From positions 1 through 64,000 of the forward strand of contig NZ_LWUD01000002.1 in the NCBI RefSeq assembly GCF_001654615.1: DNA of 64,000 nucleotides, written 5' to 3'. Source of the DNA: Ligilactobacillus aviarius (lineage in GTDB: Bacteria; Bacillota; Bacilli; Lactobacillales; Lactobacillaceae). Shown one piece after another: positions 25,476 to 34,096 of this stretch (positions are counted from its first letter, which is position 1; every line of letters begins with the position of its first letter). A program made the position numbers and the translations under genes. The notes under the pieces were generated by a model, which did not search any database, was not told where the DNA came from, and worked only from the letters and a program-made list of their open reading frames with translations.

Positions 25476-26708
25476 ATGTTGACCCATATTTTGAATTTAA
25501 ATGCGAGTTTAGGTAATCTTACGTACGTTTTTTTATGTACGATTTTGGTTTTTTTAATGACTCCGGGATTGGCCCTTTTTTATGGAGGACTTGAGCGAAG
25601 GAAGAATTCGTTAACGATTATGTTGAAAGTATTTCTTTCGATTGGAATCGTTGGGGTGCTCTGGATATTTGGTGGTTTTAGTTTAGTTTTTGGAAAGGAC
25701 ATTGGCGGGATAATTGGAAACCCTGCACAATTTTTTGCGTTTCATAATTTATTATTTGACATTAATCATATGTATGGAATGCATATTCCATTTATCCTTT
25801 TCTTCTTATACCAATTAATGTTCGCTATTATTACTCTTCCATTGATGACAGGTGCAACAGCTGGACGGTTAACGGTCGGCGGATGGATCAAGTTCTTGAT
25901 CATTTGGATGATTTTAGTTTACTTTCCTGTTGCCCACTGGATCTGGGGTGGTGGATTCTTACGAAAGTTAGGGTTCGTTGACTTTGCCGGAGGAACGGTT
26001 ATTCACATTTCTTCAGCATTCTCTGGATTGGCTGCAATCTTATATTTAGGAAAACGAATTGAACACGATAAAGAAAACCAAAAACCATCAAACATGGGAT
26101 TGGTTGGAATCGGTGCCGGTTTGCTTCTCTTTGGTTGGTTTGGATTTAACGCCGGTGGAACATTAGGCGCTAATGACAAAGCAGCAATCATCATTGCAAA
26201 TACAGCCGTTGCTGCAATCGTTGCAATGGTCGTCTGGACAATTATTGCCTACTTCCACGATGGTCACCACTTCTCATTTGTTGAACCATTAGTTGGGGCA
26301 GTTGCCGGATTAGCTACGATTACACCTGCTTCTGGATATGTAACTCCAGTTGCCGCAATGCTGATTGGCTTATTAGCTGCAATCGTTTGCTACATTTGCG
26401 TAAAATTAGCAGACAAATTCAAATGGGATGATGCGTTAGACGTATGGGGGGTCCACGGAATGGGTGGTATGCTCGGTACGATCTTGATCGGGGTTTTAGC
26501 TGATCCTGTAATCAACGGTGTTCATGCTGGAGCTCACCAATTACTTATCCAAATCATGGGTGCTGTTTTAGTTGCTGCATATGCAATGATCTTAACTTGG
26601 ATTATCTTATTTGTTCTTGATAAGATCGGCCACATTCGGACAACAGCTGAACAACAAAGAGAAGGTTTGGACAAGACATTATTACACGAAACATACTCAA
26701 ATAAATAG
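25476..26708 (+). CDS. amtB: Ammonium transporter (Amt/Rh family)
   Basis: The 410-residue protein has 11 predicted membrane segments. Family motifs are visible: FLMTPGLALFYGGLERRKN near the N-terminus, the pore histidines in GGTVIHISSAFSGL (about residue 175) and DVWGVHGMGGMLG (about 326), and GWFGFNAGGTLG. It conducts ammonium/ammonia across the cytoplasmic membrane. The start ATG follows TTAAGGTGAAAA. No PII (glnK) gene is adjacent, unlike the usual amtB-glnK pair. It faces away from glutaminase across a 214-bp gap, so the two may share control. Confidence 0.94.
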   Translation: MLTHILNLNASLGNLTYVFLCTILVFLMTPGLALFYGGLERRKNSLTIMLKVFLSIGIVGVLWIFGGFSLVFGKDIGGIIGNPAQFFAFHNLLFDINHMYGMHIPFILFFLYQLMFAIITLPLMTGATAGRLTVGGWIKFLIIWMILVYFPVAHWIWGGGFLRKLGFVDFAGGTVIHISSAFSGLAAILYLGKRIEHDKENQKPSNMGLVGIGAGLLLFGWFGFNAGGTLGANDKAAIIIANTAVAAIVAMVVWTIIAYFHDGHHFSFVEPLVGAVAGLATITPASGYVTPVAAMLIGLLAAIVCYICVKLADKFKWDDALDVWGVHGMGGMLGTILIGVLADPVINGVHAGAHQLLIQIMGAVLVAAYAMILTWIILFVLDKIGHIRTTAEQQREGLDKTLLHETYSNK

Positions 26709-26712
26709 TAGT

Positions 26713-26744
26713 AAGAGACCGTGACAAAAAGCACAGTCTCTTTG
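26713..26744 (+). terminator. Terminator of amtB
   Basis: AAGAGACCGTG (26713-26723) pairs with CACAGTCTCTT (26732-26742) with one mismatch, then TTTG. Confidence 0.8.
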
Positions 26745-26790
26745 TTATCTATATGTGATCAAGTTAATTATATAGAAAATTAAAAACTTA

Positions 26791-27336
26791 TTAATGATTA
26801 ATGATTCTCATAACTCGATTTAAAACTTCAAAAAACAGCGGAATGGTTATAAACATTGCAATTCCTGTAATTATACTTGCTGGTACAGATAATAATGCTG
26901 TAGCGAATAATTTGTCTCCGTGCATTCCAACAATTAGTCCTTCAATTAAATAACGTAAGAAACCTGATAACATTTTTGATAGACCACTAATAATACTTAC
27001 TAAAATAATTTTTGAAAGATGAGTAGAGTAATGAGTCGCTTTAAATGTAAGCCAACTAGCTGATACAACAATAAAAGCTTCCATAACAGTTAGATAAACA
27101 TGAGCTGCATAGCCATTTAGTAGATCAAAAAGCGCTAATCCGATAATTCCAGATATCAATCCATATTTGTATCCTAAGAAAAGAGTTCCAATAACTACAA
27201 AGGTGAATCCTAAATCAATAAAAGGACGTCCAATTAATGATGGAATATGAATTTGAAACATTGCTAAAATATAATCGATTGTTGCAAAAATGGCAGCAAA
27301 AGTAATGTTGCGTAAAGTATTATTAGATCTATACAT
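26791..27336 (-). CDS. ECF transporter S-component (substrate unknown)
   Basis: The 181-residue protein has six hydrophobic segments and starts MYRSNNTLRNITFAAIFATI behind a strong GAGGAGGAA site. The stretch PFIDLGFTFVVIGTLFLGYK followed by GLISGIIGLALFDLLNGYA is typical of S-components of energy-coupling factor vitamin transporters, which capture a vitamin and dock onto a shared EcfA-EcfA'-EcfT module encoded elsewhere. No biosynthetic or riboswitch context shows the ligand. It is monocistronic, with an unusually long AT-rich upstream gap. Confidence 0.75.
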   Translation of the reverse strand: MYRSNNTLRNITFAAIFATIDYILAMFQIHIPSLIGRPFIDLGFTFVVIGTLFLGYKYGLISGIIGLALFDLLNGYAAHVYLTVMEAFIVVSASWLTFKATHYSTHLSKIILVSIISGLSKMLSGFLRYLIEGLIVGMHGDKLFATALLSVPASIITGIAMFITIPLFFEVLNRVMRIINH

Positions 27337-27776
27337 AAAAATTCCTCCTCACTTATTAAGTATATATGATCATTTGATAGGTGGACAAAAAAGAAAGGTA
27401 AATATTATTTACATATATATTTAAATTTTTGGAGATAGATATTGTGTTAATGAATTTTTGTATTTAAATTCAATATAAAATTATATTAAAATGGTATTGC
27501 TACTAACCATATGGCGATCCGATAATATATATTATTCGAGAATATATTCCTAGTACATGAAAAGAATGTTAGCGACACATTACTTATTAAAAATAAGCTA
27601 TTATAAATATCTATCGTAATGTTCCTAAAACTCATTGGGAAGAAAAAGGTTAGTTGAGCAAAAATGTATCCGATATAAACAAATTAAGTAGACTCGGTTA
27701 AAATAAAAGCAATTAGAGTAGAAAGATTTATGAAAATTTATTAAAAAGTATCAATTTTAGAATAAACGAAATTAAG

Positions 27777-27823
27777 ATCACAATTTATAAAAGAATGAGC
27801 TGCTCGTTAGCTATAAATGTGAT
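27777..27823. other. Candidate stable hairpin of unknown role
   Basis: ATCACAATTTATA (27777-27789) pairs with TATAAATGTGAT (27812-27823), a 12-bp stem with one bulged A and a 22-nt loop. On the plus strand it is followed by GATTGTTTTG. No plus-strand gene lies upstream for it to terminate. Confidence 0.4.
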
Positions 27824-27845
27824 TGTTTTGTTAGTAATGGAAACA

Positions 27846-27878
27846 AAAAAAGGAAACCAATAAACGGTTTCCTTTTTT
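27846..27878. terminator. Terminator of pepX (bidirectional form)
   Basis: AGGAAACC (27851-27858) pairs with GGTTTCCT (27866-27873), flanked by A and T runs on opposite sides. It is 45 bp beyond the pepX stop codon on the minus strand. Confidence 0.85.
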
Positions 27879-27922
27879 GTTCAGCTATGCTATATAAAAA
27901 TGGTAATTAAATTTATTATAAT

Positions 27923-30343
27923 TTATTTCAATTCTTCATAATCAACACTTAGTTCACAGTTTTCAAGTTGAAGCGAGTAAGTAATGTCCTCATTCCCACG
28001 GACGGTCATTTCCATATCGGTTGAGTAAATTACAAGCCCAAGTTGATGACCTTTAAGTAAATGATAAAACATCGGCTGAAGGTCCAATTCGAATTGGTAG
28101 AACGTTTTTGGAACTAATTCATCCGTTTTCCATGGATGTTCACGGTTTTGAAGATTGATGTGTCCTTTCGTGATCATTTTCCACGGGGTTGGTTTTGCAA
28201 GTTTGAATTCCTTTAAATCATCAGGGCGCCATTGATAACCGGCATCAAGGGCCTTCAAGTCAAGCGTTGCCGGAACTTCACCCAGCCGCTTGGCCATTCC
28301 GAAGTCAACGAGCATGAAGCTCAGCATCCCCTTATCAACACTCGAGGCAACGTCTAACTTAATGTGCGGACACCCTTGAAGATAGATGTCGTGTTGCAGC
28401 TTTTCCGTCTTGAAGATCAACCGGTTGTTATTAAGGGCATTTTTTTCATCACTTAAAAGATCAGCGCGCCACTGATTCCAGTTCTTTTTATACTGATCAA
28501 AGGCAGCTTGTTCAAGCTGGTCATTAAATGATGCGACTGCTGGTGCAGTTGCATGGTCAACGAGCTGTTCATTTTCAAATCCAAATTGATGGGTTTCTGG
28601 TTTGGCAGTATGCCAACCATTAAATGAATGCCAGGTGCTTTCACAACTATTATCCTGAACGCATACATCCGGCAGAAGGTCATTGGCATGGTTTTCAACC
28701 CCGTACAGCTTATTGGCAAGCCAGAGGTTCATCATATCAGTAAAGTCGATTGACTGAAAATTATTGATATAAATGTGTTGCCCCTGGTGAAGGAAGAGCT
28801 TTTTGACAACTGGAAGTTTATCTAATTCACGGTACAAGTTATACACGTTTCGTGGTTTAACGTTCCAGTCATTTAATCCGTGAACCATTACGACGTCGCA
28901 CTTAATGTTTTCGACATCTTTAAGATAGTTGCGGGCGTCCCAAAATGAATTATAGTCTCCGGTTGTCCGGTCTTGGCCGGCTGTGATTTCGGCAAGATCA
29001 CGGTTGAATTGGTCCTTGCATTTCAGGTAATCGCCGGCTTGTTTTTGCCGACTGAAACATTCTTCAGCAAGAATATCGGCATCTTCACCTGGAAAGCCGC
29101 CGGGAGCAATTACAAGCCCACCGTCACGGTAGTAGTCATACCAACTTGAGATCGCAGCTTCTGAAATGATGGTCTTCAAACCGTCAACACCGGTTGTAGC
29201 TGCAGCCGTTGCAAGCGTCCCGAGGTATGATTTCCCGGTCATTGCAACGGAGCCGTTACACCACCATGCTTTGATTTCGATGTTGTCGGTTTTATTGGTA
29301 AATGCCCGCCGGTTGCCTGCCAACCATTCAATGATTGCAATCGTCGATTCGGTTTCTTCCTTTGAACCGCAAGTCCGTTCGCCGTCAGAATCCATTGTTC
29401 CGATTCCGGCTGCATAAACGGCAGCATACCCGCGGGCAAGGAAGTAGTCGTTTAAGGTAACGGCTTTGGCGTGACCGAACGTTTCTTCAGCCGTTTGCGT
29501 TTCGCTCTGGACTTGGCGCGCAGGCGGAAGTTCAACGGCGGGTTCATGAAATTCAATGTCTTCATATGTATTGTTGTTTGGTTGCTTGCGCTTCAGCGGC
29601 ACGTCAACGTTGTGCATTAATTTGTCAGCTGCATGATCGTTGGTTCCTTGATTATAAGGACTGGCAGTATAAAGCGCCGGAACTTTTAAACCATCGTTGG
29701 TTTCGGCAGGCCGAATGATTTCGGCTTTCAGCAGATCGCGTTTGCCGTCATGATCAGTGTCCAAGGATGATTCAACGTAAACGACTTCCCGAATCAATTT
29801 AGAAGTGTCAAATACCGGTTGCGTTTTTCCGTTGAAAATCAGCGGCTTTTGCTCAACCGGCAAATTCCAGAATGGTTTAAAGTAGCCCTTGGCAGCTAAC
29901 AAATCAAGGTAGGTTCGGCCGCCTTTGCCGTGAGTACAAAGCAAATCATACCAAGCATCGATCAAGTCGGCTGCATTGGTTAACTGATCGTGGTGGAAAA
30001 GGTGCAGGTCATCCATTTTTTCAAATAGATGATCGATTTCAAAGTCATCATTAACTTCAAAGCCTAATAGTTGCATTGCAACCGTGTAGAAGACTTCAAG
30101 CGTCAATTGTTGATGATCAAGATAATCCTTTAAGTCTTGATCAGAGGTTGCGAGCAATGCGTGTAATTTTTGATCAAATGTACTTGAACTTTGAGCTTCG
30201 ATCAACGCACACCGTAGGAAATGAAGGTAAAGGTCATTTAATGGCAGTGTGCATGCATCAGCGTCTAAAAAATTAATTTTTTGAAGTTCATTAATTTTTT
30301 GCTGATGATCAACTTTAAGATGTGCAAACTGATTAATTTTCAT
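27923..30343 (-). CDS. pepX: X-prolyl dipeptidyl aminopeptidase (PepX)
   Basis: The 806-residue protein is the usual size for lactobacillus PepX (peptidase family S15), a cytoplasmic serine peptidase that removes Xaa-Pro dipeptides from the N-terminus of casein- or plant-derived peptides. The nucleophile is in GKSYLGTLA (Ser about residue 371), the acid in MVHGLNDWNVKP (about 491) and the base His in QGQHIYI (about 521). The N-terminal dimerisation region (MKINQFAHLKVDHQQKINEL) and the C-terminal beta domain are complete. ATG 30343 follows GGGAGGAATTTTGA. The gene has its own terminator and faces away from the antiporter gene. Confidence 0.95.
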   Translation of the reverse strand: MKINQFAHLKVDHQQKINELQKINFLDADACTLPLNDLYLHFLRCALIEAQSSSTFDQKLHALLATSDQDLKDYLDHQQLTLEVFYTVAMQLLGFEVNDDFEIDHLFEKMDDLHLFHHDQLTNAADLIDAWYDLLCTHGKGGRTYLDLLAAKGYFKPFWNLPVEQKPLIFNGKTQPVFDTSKLIREVVYVESSLDTDHDGKRDLLKAEIIRPAETNDGLKVPALYTASPYNQGTNDHAADKLMHNVDVPLKRKQPNNNTYEDIEFHEPAVELPPARQVQSETQTAEETFGHAKAVTLNDYFLARGYAAVYAAGIGTMDSDGERTCGSKEETESTIAIIEWLAGNRRAFTNKTDNIEIKAWWCNGSVAMTGKSYLGTLATAAATTGVDGLKTIISEAAISSWYDYYRDGGLVIAPGGFPGEDADILAEECFSRQKQAGDYLKCKDQFNRDLAEITAGQDRTTGDYNSFWDARNYLKDVENIKCDVVMVHGLNDWNVKPRNVYNLYRELDKLPVVKKLFLHQGQHIYINNFQSIDFTDMMNLWLANKLYGVENHANDLLPDVCVQDNSCESTWHSFNGWHTAKPETHQFGFENEQLVDHATAPAVASFNDQLEQAAFDQYKKNWNQWRADLLSDEKNALNNNRLIFKTEKLQHDIYLQGCPHIKLDVASSVDKGMLSFMLVDFGMAKRLGEVPATLDLKALDAGYQWRPDDLKEFKLAKPTPWKMITKGHINLQNREHPWKTDELVPKTFYQFELDLQPMFYHLLKGHQLGLVIYSTDMEMTVRGNEDITYSLQLENCELSVDYEELK

Positions 30344-30396
30344 TCAAAATTCCTCCCATTAAAGGTTAGTTTAAGTATATCAAGATTGGAGATTAC

Positions 30397-30425
30397 ATGA
30401 CAAAAAAAGTGGGGCATGGTAAGAT
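30397..30425 (+). promoter_or_regulatory. Candidate promoter of the Na+/H+ antiporter gene
   Basis: ATGACA (30397-30402) and TAAGAT (30420-30425) are separated by exactly 17 bp, giving a start near 30432. This is the best plus-strand promoter I can see between pepX and the antiporter. Confidence 0.55.
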
Positions 30426-30450
30426 AGTAATTGAAATATTTGTTCGGAGT

Positions 30451-30483
30451 GGAGTTTGTCAACCTTAGGCAAACTCTTTTTTT
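30451..30483 (+). terminator. Leader terminator (possible attenuator) before the antiporter
   Basis: GGAGTTTGTC (30451-30460) pairs with GGCAAACTCT (30468-30477) including two G-T pairs, then a T run to 30483. No plus-strand gene precedes it, so it stands between the candidate promoter and the antiporter start, as an attenuator or the end of a roughly 50-nt RNA. Confidence 0.7.
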
Positions 30484-30520
30484 ATAGGCAATCGATGCGA
30501 GTCGAGAAAGGAATTTGATC

Positions 30521-31699
30521 GTGGAATTTTTAGGAACATTATGTTTGGTATTGATCACAACTTCATTGGCAGGTCACTTTAGCCGGCGAATTGGAATTCC
30601 GGCTGTCATTGGGCAGTTGCTGGTTGGAATTTTGATTGGTCCGGCCGTTTTAGGATGGGTACATAACAACGCGTTTATGCATACTTTTTCTGAGATTGGC
30701 GTCATCATTTTGATGTTTATCGCAGGGCTTGAAAGTGACCTTGGAATGCTGAAAAAGTATTTTAAACCGGCACTGGCGGTTGCTTTCAGCGGTGTTGTTT
30801 TTCCCGTGGTGCTGATTTACTTTTTCGGAAAGTTATTTCACTTTTCGTTTGAACAGGCGATTTTTCTGGGAGTAACCTTTTCGGCAACTTCGGTCAGTAT
30901 CTCAGTTGAAGTCTTGAAGGAATTGAAACGGCTAAAATCCAAGGAAGGAACGACGATTCTTGGAGCGGCCGTGATCGATGATATTATTTCGGTGATCATT
31001 TTAAGCGTGCTGGTAAGCATGTTTAGCAACGTTGCCAAAGCACAGGGTGGCCATCACTCAAGCAACCTTTGGATGAGTTTCTTATTGGATGCCCTTTATT
31101 TTGTCGTGATTTTCTTCCTGTTTGAATGGATCGCACCGAAGATGATGCGGCTGGGTGAGCACTTAAAAGTTGCTTCATCAGTGACGTTAATGTCGATCGT
31201 CTTGTGCTTAGGGATGGCATGGCTTGCTGAACAGGTAGGCTTAAGCGATGTTGTTGGGGCGTTTTTTGCAGGGGTTGCGATTGCCCAAACCCCATATAAG
31301 CAGGAAGTTGATTCCAACATCGAACCGATCGGCTATGCGGTCTTTATTCCGATGTTCTTTGTTAGCATTGGCTTGAATATGACGTTCAAGGGCTTTTTTG
31401 ACGACTTGATTTTTATCGTTTCGTTAACGATTTTAGCATTGATCACCAAGTGGCTTGGCTGCGGCCTGGGAGCAAAGGTTTTAGGAATGAATTACGATTC
31501 AATGAATATTATTGGATCAGGAATGGTTTCGCGGGGTGAAATGGCGTTGATCATCGCTCAGATCGGGTATGAAGCTCATTTATTGAGCTCAGAGTATTAC
31601 TCGGGAGTAATTTTCGTAATCATCCTGACGACCTTTGCAGCACCATTTATGCTTAAAGCAGCGATCAAGCGGCAAATGCGCAATGAAAAGGAAAAATGA
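30521..31699 (+). CDS. Monovalent cation:proton antiporter, CPA2 family (NapA-like)
   Basis: I place the start at GTG 30521 (392 residues), since AAAGGA ends 8 nt before it; the frame is open from TTG 30515, which is too close to the binding site. About 12 membrane helices are visible, with no C-terminal TrkA domain. SRRIGIPAVIGQLLVGILIGP and the paired acids in GAAVIDDIISVIIL (about residue 152) match CPA2 exchangers; the double Asp is associated with electrogenic Na+/H+ exchange as in Enterococcus NapA. It should expel Na+ or other cations and help pH homeostasis. A terminator-like leader precedes it (30451-30483). Confidence 0.85.
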   Translation: MEFLGTLCLVLITTSLAGHFSRRIGIPAVIGQLLVGILIGPAVLGWVHNNAFMHTFSEIGVIILMFIAGLESDLGMLKKYFKPALAVAFSGVVFPVVLIYFFGKLFHFSFEQAIFLGVTFSATSVSISVEVLKELKRLKSKEGTTILGAAVIDDIISVIILSVLVSMFSNVAKAQGGHHSSNLWMSFLLDALYFVVIFFLFEWIAPKMMRLGEHLKVASSVTLMSIVLCLGMAWLAEQVGLSDVVGAFFAGVAIAQTPYKQEVDSNIEPIGYAVFIPMFFVSIGLNMTFKGFFDDLIFIVSLTILALITKWLGCGLGAKVLGMNYDSMNIIGSGMVSRGEMALIIAQIGYEAHLLSSEYYSGVIFVIILTTFAAPFMLKAAIKRQMRNEKEK

Positions 31700-31714
31700 A
31701 TATTGAATGAATAA

Positions 31715-31765
31715 CCCTTGAATTTACTGAAGATTCAATGCATTTAGTAGGTTCAAGGGCTTTTT
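31715..31765 (+). terminator. Terminator of the antiporter gene
   Basis: CCCTTGAA (31715-31722) pairs with TTCAAGGG (31752-31759), followed by CTTTTT. The loop is long (29 nt) and weakly paired inside. Confidence 0.7.
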
Positions 31766-31812
31766 CATTGTATAATGACCAACAGAGATACTATAGAAAT
31801 CAGGTAAGTGAA

Positions 31813-33123
31813 ATGAAGTTATCAGAGAAAGGATACAAGTTGATCGTTAAACTGTATCAGCTCCCATTTATTTTAGTAATGCGGCGAACGATGCTGATGC
31901 TTTTTCCGTTTGCGGTTTTAGGCAGTATTGCATCGGTGTTCAACGTTTCAATCTTGTCGCGGACAGGGTTTATCGGCAACATCTTTTATATTACCCAATG
32001 GTTGCCGCACGTTGCGCGGATTCGGTCAATGTTTGCAGCCTTCAGTATGATGACGGTCAAAATTTTGGCGGTTCTGGCTGCATACCAGGCCGGGGCCCAT
32101 ACGGCGCGGCTATATCATAAAAATACTGAAATGACCGGGATGACGGGCATGCTGGCATTCTTGATCATTGCGTTGCGCCCAGTTCAGCGGCAATACGGAC
32201 CGAAGACATTCCTGCAATTCAACGTTAACAATAACTTGATGGGAATTCAGGGGATCTTGATTGGAATCCTGATTGGTTTTATCACGGGACAGATTTTCCG
32301 AATCTTTAACCGGAAACCAATTTCGATTCGCTCAGATTCGTTTTCACGGGCTTACCGGACGATTATTCCGGTCATGATCACCCTTGGAGCAGCGATCATT
32401 ATTAACCAGTTGATCATTCAAATTTACAAATACCAAATTCCAGCGGGAATCTCCAACTACTACCAAGCATTGTCATCGAAAAAGCATGGCTTAGTGATGA
32501 CTTTGATTTTAGGGGCGTGGTCAAGTTTCTTGGCATGGCTGGGATTAAGCGGCCCGTACAACCAAGCAAGTTTTAATGATGATCCGGCCGCAGTTGCGGA
32601 CCTAACGTATGCCTTGAAACATCATAGTCCGTGGAACGTTCCGTATAAGTATACGCAAACAACGCTGTATCACAGCTTTGGAACGTTTGGCGGAGTTGGT
32701 TCAACGTTAGCGCTTGTGGTCGCCATCATCATTGTTGCCCGGACGAGCCGGTACCACCAGGTTGCACGGTGGGCAGTGTTCCCAACGTTATTTAATGCTA
32801 ACCAACCGATTTTGTTAGGAATCCCGGTCTTATTTAATCCGATTTTCTTGATCCCGTTTGTGGCAACCCCGGTAGTTAACATGCTGATTGCGGCGTTTGC
32901 GATTCATTTCCAAATTATGCCGCCAGTAACTTATCCGTCACCGCTTGATACTCCAGGAGTTCTGTCGGCGTTTATTGGAACGGGCGGAAACTTCATGGCG
33001 CTTCTAGTCGGAATATTGATTATGACGCTTGATGTATTGATCTACATTCCATTCGTTAAGTTGTCAGAACAAGTCCGCAATGAAATGCAAATCAAGGAAC
33101 GGCAACGGTTAAGAATGCGGTAA
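31813..33123 (+). CDS. PTS EIIC, lactose/cellobiose-type, without partner domains
   Basis: I start at ATG 31813 (436 residues, MKLSEKGYKLIVKLYQL); the open frame from 31738 begins inside the preceding terminator. About 10 membrane helices and the segments FGTFGGVGSTLALVVAI, FPTLFNANQPILLGIPVLFN and PPVTYPSPLDTPGVLSAFIG match EIIC of the Lac/Cel PTS family, the membrane channel for a beta-glucoside or related sugar. The NxPxLxGxPVxxNP block (ANQPILLGIPVLFNP) is well kept. No EIIA, EIIB or glycosidase gene is adjacent; the next gene, 16 bp on, is a DUF915 hydrolase. It may use EIIA/B encoded elsewhere. Confidence 0.8.
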   Translation: MKLSEKGYKLIVKLYQLPFILVMRRTMLMLFPFAVLGSIASVFNVSILSRTGFIGNIFYITQWLPHVARIRSMFAAFSMMTVKILAVLAAYQAGAHTARLYHKNTEMTGMTGMLAFLIIALRPVQRQYGPKTFLQFNVNNNLMGIQGILIGILIGFITGQIFRIFNRKPISIRSDSFSRAYRTIIPVMITLGAAIIINQLIIQIYKYQIPAGISNYYQALSSKKHGLVMTLILGAWSSFLAWLGLSGPYNQASFNDDPAAVADLTYALKHHSPWNVPYKYTQTTLYHSFGTFGGVGSTLALVVAIIIVARTSRYHQVARWAVFPTLFNANQPILLGIPVLFNPIFLIPFVATPVVNMLIAAFAIHFQIMPPVTYPSPLDTPGVLSAFIGTGGNFMALLVGILIMTLDVLIYIPFVKLSEQVRNEMQIKERQRLRMR

Positions 33124-33139
33124 TAAGGAAGTGAAGAAG

Positions 33140-34012
33140 ATGGATGCACATAAGAAACGCAGTGGGATTTTCTTACTAGTTGCGGGGATCATCATGTTGG
33201 CGATGGCGATTCCGTCGTATTTTTGGACCCGGAATAACATTGATGAGCTTGCCCATTGGCAAAACTCGAAGCTTTCACCGGTGATCATGATTCCTGGAAG
33301 TTCGGCAACGGTCAACCGGTTTGATGATATGGTCAAGCTGTTGAATCAAACTGATCACCAGAATCACAGTTTATTAAAGGTCAAAGTATTCAATGATGGA
33401 AAAATCAAATATTATGGCAAGATTCGGTCTGGTGATAATGAACCGATCATTGTGGTCGGCTTTCAAAATAATCATGACGGGTACAGTAATATTTTGAAAC
33501 AAGCCAAGATGTTCAATGAAGCGTTCAAAGCGTTGCAGAAAAAATACTATTTCAACAACTATAAGGCGATTGGACATTCAAACGGTGGTTTGGTTTACAC
33601 CGCCTTTTTGGAAAAATACTATAAAAACTATGATGTTCGAATGACAAGTTTAATGACGATCGGTTCGCCATTTAACTTTGATGAAACAAATCTTAAATAT
33701 AAAACGCAGATGCTGTCTGACTTTATTAAGGCACGGAAAAATATTCCCAAGAATTTGACGGTTTATTCCGTTGCGGGAACCGAAAACTACGACTCGGACG
33801 GGTTAGTTCCGTTGAATAGTGTGGAAGCGGAAAAATATGTTTATCAAGGCCAAGTCAAACATTATACTGAAATTACGGTAACGGGTGTGAACGCTGAGCA
33901 CTCTGATTTGCCGCAAAATCAGCAGATTGTTGACCTGATTCAGAAATATATCTTGACTTCTGATTATCCAGCTCCGGGTGCCGGAACGGGTCATCAACAG
34001 GTAAAGCAATAA
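33140..34012 (+). CDS. Membrane-anchored alpha/beta hydrolase, DUF915 family
   Basis: I start at ATG 33140 (290 residues), 9 nt after AAGGAA; the frame also has GTG 33131, which overlaps that site. One hydrophobic segment (GIFLLVAGIIMLAMAIPSYF) anchors the N-terminus. The catalytic domain has PVIMIPGSSAT (oxyanion loop) and the nucleophile elbow AIGHSNGGLVYT, then GTENYDSDGLVP (acid) and AEHSDLPQN (His), as in DUF915 lipase-like proteins of lactobacilli. The domain probably faces outside. Its substrate is unknown. It lies 16 bp after the lone EIIC gene, so the two are likely cotranscribed. Confidence 0.85.
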   Translation: MDAHKKRSGIFLLVAGIIMLAMAIPSYFWTRNNIDELAHWQNSKLSPVIMIPGSSATVNRFDDMVKLLNQTDHQNHSLLKVKVFNDGKIKYYGKIRSGDNEPIIVVGFQNNHDGYSNILKQAKMFNEAFKALQKKYYFNNYKAIGHSNGGLVYTAFLEKYYKNYDVRMTSLMTIGSPFNFDETNLKYKTQMLSDFIKARKNIPKNLTVYSVAGTENYDSDGLVPLNSVEAEKYVYQGQVKHYTEITVTGVNAEHSDLPQNQQIVDLIQKYILTSDYPAPGAGTGHQQVKQ

Positions 34013-34016
34013 AATT

Positions 34017-34094
34017 AAGTGCCACTTCGGTTTATCGAATGATTTGCTTTTGGTAAAATAAAAGTAAATGATTTTCGAGAAAGGAGCGGCACTT
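34017..34094 (+). promoter_or_regulatory. Long-range hairpin enclosing the RBS of cls
   Basis: AAGTGCC (34017-34023) is complementary to GGCACTT (34088-34094), which lies between the AAGGAG site (34081-34086) and the TTG start (34097) of cls and is followed by T residues. The 64-nt loop contains TAAAAT at 34054. It could end the upstream operon or limit translation of cls. Confidence 0.4.
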
Positions 34095-34096
34095 TT

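Larger units (their letters stand above)
27337..27922. other. AT-rich intergenic gap of 586 bp
   Basis: I find no supported coding frame in this stretch. It holds the RBS and presumably the promoter of the S-component gene at its left end, a perfect 14-bp palindrome ATAATATATATTAT (27522-27535), a candidate hairpin (27777-27823) and the pepX terminator (27846-27878). It may contain an uncharacterised small RNA or a decayed gene. Confidence 0.5.

Noticed and set aside
26446..26451. G6 run in amtB as a second contingency tract
   Set aside because: The frame is intact and the run encodes conserved residues (VWGVHG), so it is chance codon use. It also shows that G6 alone is weak evidence of phase variation.
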